Positions 59,662-64,000 of a stretch of DNA of 64,000 nucleotides are shown here, in pieces. A program made the translations under genes and the position numbers. The first letter of the stretch is position 1. Each line of letters begins with the position of its first letter. The stretch comes from Sycobia sp. Sy_11 (taxonomy: Eukaryota; Arthropoda; Insecta; Hymenoptera; Epichrysomallidae), in the NCBI GenBank assembly GCA_018907035.1, contig JACCIC010000095.1, forward strand, positions 1,875,001 through 1,939,000, read 5' to 3'. Below the pieces are notes generated by a model. That model was not told the origin of the DNA. It ran no database searches and was given only the letters and a program-made list of their open reading frames with translations.

Positions 59662-60183
59662 CGAGCCCTCTTACAAGTCCGACGAATAAATTATCGGTCT
59701 GCGTAAGAAAAAGGCCAAGTTCGACGTGCCGCGTATTGGCAGTTACTGGATAATATGCGCTACTAGCGGCGGAGAGCAGAACTAACAAATACGGCCGATG
59801 TGAGTATAGGAGAAGTATACGTAAAAGTATTGCATTTATGAGTAAAATTTGGGAGTTCTATAAACATTTGTTGAAAGCATTTACCACTGGTATGATTGTT
59901 ATGTTTCTAAACCCAAATCCATAAATTAAAATTACTAAGAGAAACAATGAGAAACAAATTATTAAGTAGAAAAAATATTCTTAATTCGAATACGGTGCGG
60001 GTTATAAAATAATGCACAACATTTTAATAAATATTTCAAGTATAAACACCTCCTTTTTCATGGAAAAAAAGTTCCCTCCATTTGAATGTTTCATTACATC
60101 TGCGTACTATTGTCGGCCATTTTGGTTCTCTTTCGGTGGCGCCCTCGTACGTGCGGTCCACGTTTCCTTTGCCAATACCACGT
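59662..60183 (-). repeat. Dispersed element, copy B
   Basis: In reverse complement, blocks at 60109-60183, 59751-59802 and 59662-59690 match copy A at 16440-17246 in order. The best block (59751-59802) holds CTACTAGCGGCGGAGAGCAG and ACAAATACGGCCGATG. The end block holds TGTCGGCCATTTTGGTT and GGTGGCGCCC (60135-60144). The interior is about 300 bases here against about 560 in copy A. A 60-codon minus-strand frame (59606-59788) overlaps it but shows no domain. Confidence 0.55.
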
Positions 60184-60443
60184 GTTGTAAATATTCTACC
60201 CGGCCTGCCGGCCCGTGTTTAACGCGCATTGTTTATCATACAGATACTGTGCAGCAATGTAGGTGCAATAAGTAATAAAGAAGAAAAAAAACTGTAAGAA
60301 GAAAAAAAAGAGCGGCAAAAAAGGAACCTCACGTTGTGAAACCGACGACGTAACAGAGTCTCCTCCCCCCTCTTTCCGTTATCTCTATATACCTTTGGTC
60401 TTCGGAACGCGCGCGGGATCAAAGTAGAACATCACGCATATAT

Positions 60444-60446
<3 letters not shown>

Positions 60447-60501
<55 letters not shown>
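60447..60501. repeat. (TA)n microsatellite
   Basis: TA run of about 55 bases. Confidence 0.95.
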
Positions 60502-60504
<3 letters not shown>

Positions 60505-61470
60505 CCAATCCGAAAAGACTTTTAACTTTTAGGAAACTGCGATTTTAATTGCTCCAGCTTATCATAAGATGGGAGATTTTTTTATGTTCTACATTGTTTC
60601 TTCTTCTTTTATTAAATAATATTTACAAAAACTAGCATACTAACAATATCTTACTTTGAAAAGAAGCATAACCTTTAGACTGCCGGTATTTTTGCCTTAT
60701 AAATTGATATTTTTGATGTTCAAAAGTCTAAAGGTTAAAAAATTCTTTCCTCACAATGTAAGCCTCTACGGGGTCAAATTTAGAAGTTTCGAAGGCGTTA
60801 TCAATATTGAAAGACCATATATTACGTAGAATATATAGGACTACGAGTCTTCGTCGCAAGATGACAAATCGTAGTTTGCAAGAAGTTTGAAACAAGCTTT
60901 ACGTTTAACAAAAATTGAAAAAATTTCCCACGTTAGTTTTCGTAATAGCGGGAGAAAGGTTGTTAAGTTCTGTACCAGCCATTTGTAAAATCGAAAATGT
61001 TCCTTGTCGCATTTAAAATGTGAGATAGAAAAGTACTTAGAAGTACAGGCGGAATTATCGTTATTATATCAGGAAAGCTTACCAAAATGCACCCAAGATT
61101 GTTTAAAGTGGCAGTTCAGGTGTTTCAGATCCAAAGCAAATATCAAATATGTACGTTAAGTGAGGACGAAGGTCTTCTTATCGAATTAAAAAGGACGATC
61201 TTGCATCCATGAAATATAATTCTCATTCTGAATAATGTCACGGTAGATTATTATTTATTGAAGTGACTTTTAATTTTTTTTTTAAAAACTGCTAATTTGA
61301 ATTGTTTTCATAAAAAAGAAAACAAGTTCTTTTTGCAAATAAGAAAGCTTCTAAAAAATGATAGGAACTCTATTCATATTAAATAAGCCCTTTGTACTGT
61401 TATTTAAAGAACTTCAAGAATGAAAAATTCTGCCAGGAACGTGCTGTGAAAGAAAACAAATTTATTTTTC
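60505..61470. other. Complex DNA, nothing recognised
   Basis: Less repetitive than its surroundings. The start, CCAATCCGAAAAGACTTTTA, vaguely recalls a mariner-type end, but no transposase frame follows. Confidence 0.35.
60669..60737. repeat. 13-bp perfect inverted repeat
   Basis: TAACCTTTAGACT (60669-60681) pairs exactly with AGTCTAAAGGTTA (60725-60737) across a 43-base spacer. Confidence 0.85.
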
Positions 61471-61584
61471 TACCTTTCAAAAGCTAAAAGTTTCCTGAAT
61501 TTGTCCATGTACATCAGGACCGCGGGAGGATCGTCGGCGTGCGCGCTCTCGACGATTCCTCTCGTGTAAAGTCAACGCCACGGT

Positions 61585-61586
<2 letters not shown>

Positions 61587-61616
<30 letters not shown>
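61587..61616. repeat. (GA)n microsatellite
   Basis: GA run of about 30 bases. Confidence 0.95.
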
Positions 61617-61619
<3 letters not shown>

Positions 61620-62150
61620 TTATTTTAACTTCAACTTTTAGGATACTCAACGTTTCTTTATTTACCATCAAAAGAGAAAACTTTTAGTAATTTCATTCAC
61701 ATTAATACGAGTATGAACAATTTTAAATTTATATATAAATATTTTAAATATCATATATGAAATTTTCGTCTTCATTAAATTTTTTTGAGGCTTGACCAAG
61801 GAATTTACACTTCATTTGCTAAAAGTACATTTGTTGGAACTATGTAACAAATTGGCCGGTAGCGCACTGAAGTTAGACGACCTTCGCTAGCGTAGTTATC
61901 ATCGTCGAACATTAAAGAAAGCCTCGGTCAATGCCATATAGACAGAGTACACGGTAAAATATTTAATAACGTAACTAAATGCACAAGCGAGAGTAAGAGG
62001 GTAAGAGGGAGTGGGTGGAAGGGGGGCGAGGTAACGAAGTGAAAGCGAATAAATCCGCAGGGTGCGGACTGCAGGCCCGTATCATCGTCAGGCGAAACTG
62101 GGAAGGAACGATATAACGGCTTCGAGACCGGCCTTATTAAATTTCTGTAC

Positions 62151-62155
<5 letters not shown>

Positions 62156-62191
<36 letters not shown>
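62156..62191. repeat. (CT)n microsatellite
   Basis: CT run of about 36 bases. Confidence 0.95.
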
Positions 62192-62195
<4 letters not shown>

Positions 62196-62320
62196 ATTTT
62201 TGTACCTGTTGATTACAACTAAATATACATCAATCTATTTATCTTATCTATCTCTTCCCCCCCTCTCTCTCTCTGTGTATATAGAAAACGACGTCGCGCG
62301 CACGAGCGAGCTCGTTATAT

Positions 62321-62325
<5 letters not shown>

Positions 62326-62378
<53 letters not shown>
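62326..62378. repeat. (TA)n microsatellite
   Basis: TA run of about 53 bases. Confidence 0.95.
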
Positions 62379-62379
<1 letters not shown>

Positions 62380-62381
<2 letters not shown>

Positions 62382-62462
62382 AGTCCCGGTGGCGTCGCGG
62401 CGCGCCGTTGCACCGCGCTGCATCAGCCTTGAGCTTATTCCACGCACGAAAGAGCCCGGCGC

Positions 62463-62500
<38 letters not shown>

Positions 62501-62730
62501 CATTCTGGTTACGCCGCACGCTCCCCCTCTCTTAGACTTGCGCGGCTCGCGCCGCCGAGCGAGAGGCGAGAAACCGCGAAGCCAATATATGCCGGTCGAA
62601 GATTCGCGGCAACAACAGAAGAAAAAAAAAAGAAGACAAAGAGTCGAGGTAATGGGACGCGCGAAAGGAAGGGGAAGATGCAGAAGAAAGAGGGCGAGAG
62701 GCGGGGGGGGGGGAAGGGACATAAAAAATA
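62380..62730. other. CpG-rich block
   Basis: GC-rich segment with a CT run and a purine-rich half (62600-62720). The charged plus-strand frames here translate that purine-rich DNA and show no domain. Confidence 0.3.
62465..62498. repeat. (CT)n microsatellite
   Basis: CT run of about 34 bases. Confidence 0.95.
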
Positions 62731-62929
62731 CGCCTTCGAAGCCGCAATCTCTATATTATCTATATATTTAAAACTTTTTGTCTTGATAACGTTCTGCAGA
62801 TCTTGTAATTTCTTCCAATTATATATTCGGGAAAGCGCTTCCGCACTATATCAAAAATTCCGAATATGTTTATATATATACATGTATAAATGAAGAGAAA
62901 GGGCGTGAGGGGGGGAGAGATATCGTTTT

Positions 62930-63500
62930 CAATAAATATGCGCCTAAAGGTCAACAAAAAACTTTATTATCTTTATTATCTAATAAAAAGATCTTCATTG
63001 TCTATCATTTGAACCACAAAATGCCAATCCGTAGCTTTCATGTTCGGATTATGGCATTTTTTTTGCACCTTGCAGTATACCTATAAAATTAGTATTAATT
63101 GACATTCTTCGAGAATCTAAAGTCATAACTTGCCGCTTAAATCTCAAGAAATTATTTTAAATTGTGTAAGATCAAATGGCTTCTTTAAAAATATTTTGGT
63201 GGTTATATTTTCATGGTTTAAATTTTTGGAATAAAATCCCTCAGAATTCAGAATTAACATTTAGACAGTAAAGCAAGATTTTGAATTTTCAAAAAAAAAA
63301 TGTCAATTAATCGAGGAATTTTACAAATTATAAATATCGACTGTTCTATTAGGATAGGTATGAAAGAATTTTTTTTGCTTTATATGATCCATATACGTTT
63401 TCAGATTAAAAATTTATCAGGTATTAAAATTTCTTACTCTTTCCTAATTATTAAAATAAATACAATTTGAACACAATATTGAAAAATCATAAGATTCATA
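62930..63500. other. AT-rich DNA, nothing recognised
   Basis: No gene, element or long tract. Confidence 0.4.
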
Positions 63501-63509
63501 TTCTGTCGA

Positions 63510-63510
<1 letters not shown>

Positions 63511-63572
<62 letters not shown>
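63511..63572. repeat. (TA)n microsatellite
   Basis: TA run of about 62 bases. Confidence 0.95.
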
Positions 63573-63573
<1 letters not shown>

Positions 63574-63676
63574 CCAACTGTTCTCCGAGCTCTTATCTGC
63601 GCAGTCGATCATCTCGCAAGAGAGAAAGAATGACTTTCGATATCATTGACAGGGACACAAGTGGCACATACCTATT

Positions 63677-63678
<2 letters not shown>

Positions 63679-63736
<58 letters not shown>
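63679..63736. repeat. (TA)n microsatellite
   Basis: TA run of about 58 bases. Confidence 0.95.
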
Positions 63737-63739
<3 letters not shown>

Positions 63740-64000
63740 GTAAAATGGTGCTCGTTAGCGGCACGGCACTCGGGAGAAACTTGCACCCGGGCGCAGTCGA
63801 GCGGACTCCTTATAATGGAAGCCGGTCTTACACAATTGATTATTTTCAAGAAATCACGCCGTTATATATGTACGGACGATAGTCCGGATTTTATTTTGCG
63901 GGCTTATTGAAAAACTAATGGGTTGAGGGTGGGTAGGGGTGGGGGGGGATTACTTTTTACCATAGCACTGAAGCATGTAGTGATGTTTTTTTTTGTTATT

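Larger units (their letters stand above)
57800..60440. other. AT-rich stretch around repeat copy B
   Basis: Apart from the palindrome at 58274-58310, poly(T) runs (58581-58605, 58659-58670) and the dispersed element at 59662-60183, nothing is recognised. Confidence 0.4.

Noticed and set aside
60502..61640. A second mariner-like element suggested by AAAAGACTTTTA and CTTTTAGGAAACT-like words
   Set aside because: The words do not form matching terminal inverted repeats and no transposase frame lies between them.

Overview
This window is eukaryotic, and most probably comes from an insect; a hymenopteran such as an ant or wasp is my best guess. The support is an AT-rich background broken by short CpG-rich blocks, a very high density of (TA)n, (GA)n and (CA)n microsatellites, and a mariner transposase relative of the kind common in insects. 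No intact protein-coding gene, tRNA or rRNA could be supported. The window reads as an intergenic or long-intron region with decayed mobile elements.

Layout: 1-3.5 kb is AT-rich with several microsatellites, one CCAAT/TATA-like pair and one CTCF-like motif. 3.5-6.1 kb holds nothing recognisable. 6.1-8.1 kb is the largest CpG-rich block, with GA and GT tracts and a possible splice donor, perhaps a promoter or 5' exon region. 8.1-9.5 kb is plain AT-rich DNA. 9.5-15.5 kb is dominated by (TA)n, (GA)n and (TG)n. 15.5-22 kb is quieter, with one copy of a dispersed element near 16.4-17.2 kb and a CpG/CAG-rich block near 19 kb. 22-30 kb is again microsatellite-rich. A solo-LTR-like segment lies at 30.1-30.4 kb, followed by about 2 kb that is strongly pyrimidine-rich on the plus strand. 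34-36.7 kb has more microsatellites and a CpG block. A broken Ty3/gypsy-type retroelement lies at about 37.0-38.27 kb, and just beyond it is an open frame with splice-like borders. 39-47 kb holds many microsatellites and a perfect 16-bp hairpin at 42.8 kb.

At 47.9-49.03 kb a 5'-truncated mariner lies head to head with a minus-strand open frame that encodes one predicted membrane segment. A pyrimidine-rich minisatellite and a GC-rich block of unknown origin follow. 50-64 kb is mostly AT-rich with scattered tracts; a second, inverted copy of the 16.4-17.2 kb element lies at 59.7-60.2 kb.

No set of genes here works as a pathway. The clearest biology is transposon decay. The best unexplained signal is the pair of homologous blocks at 16.4 and 59.7 kb, which carry outward-facing GGCCAT/GCGCC motifs resembling YY1/Pho and CTCF sites.
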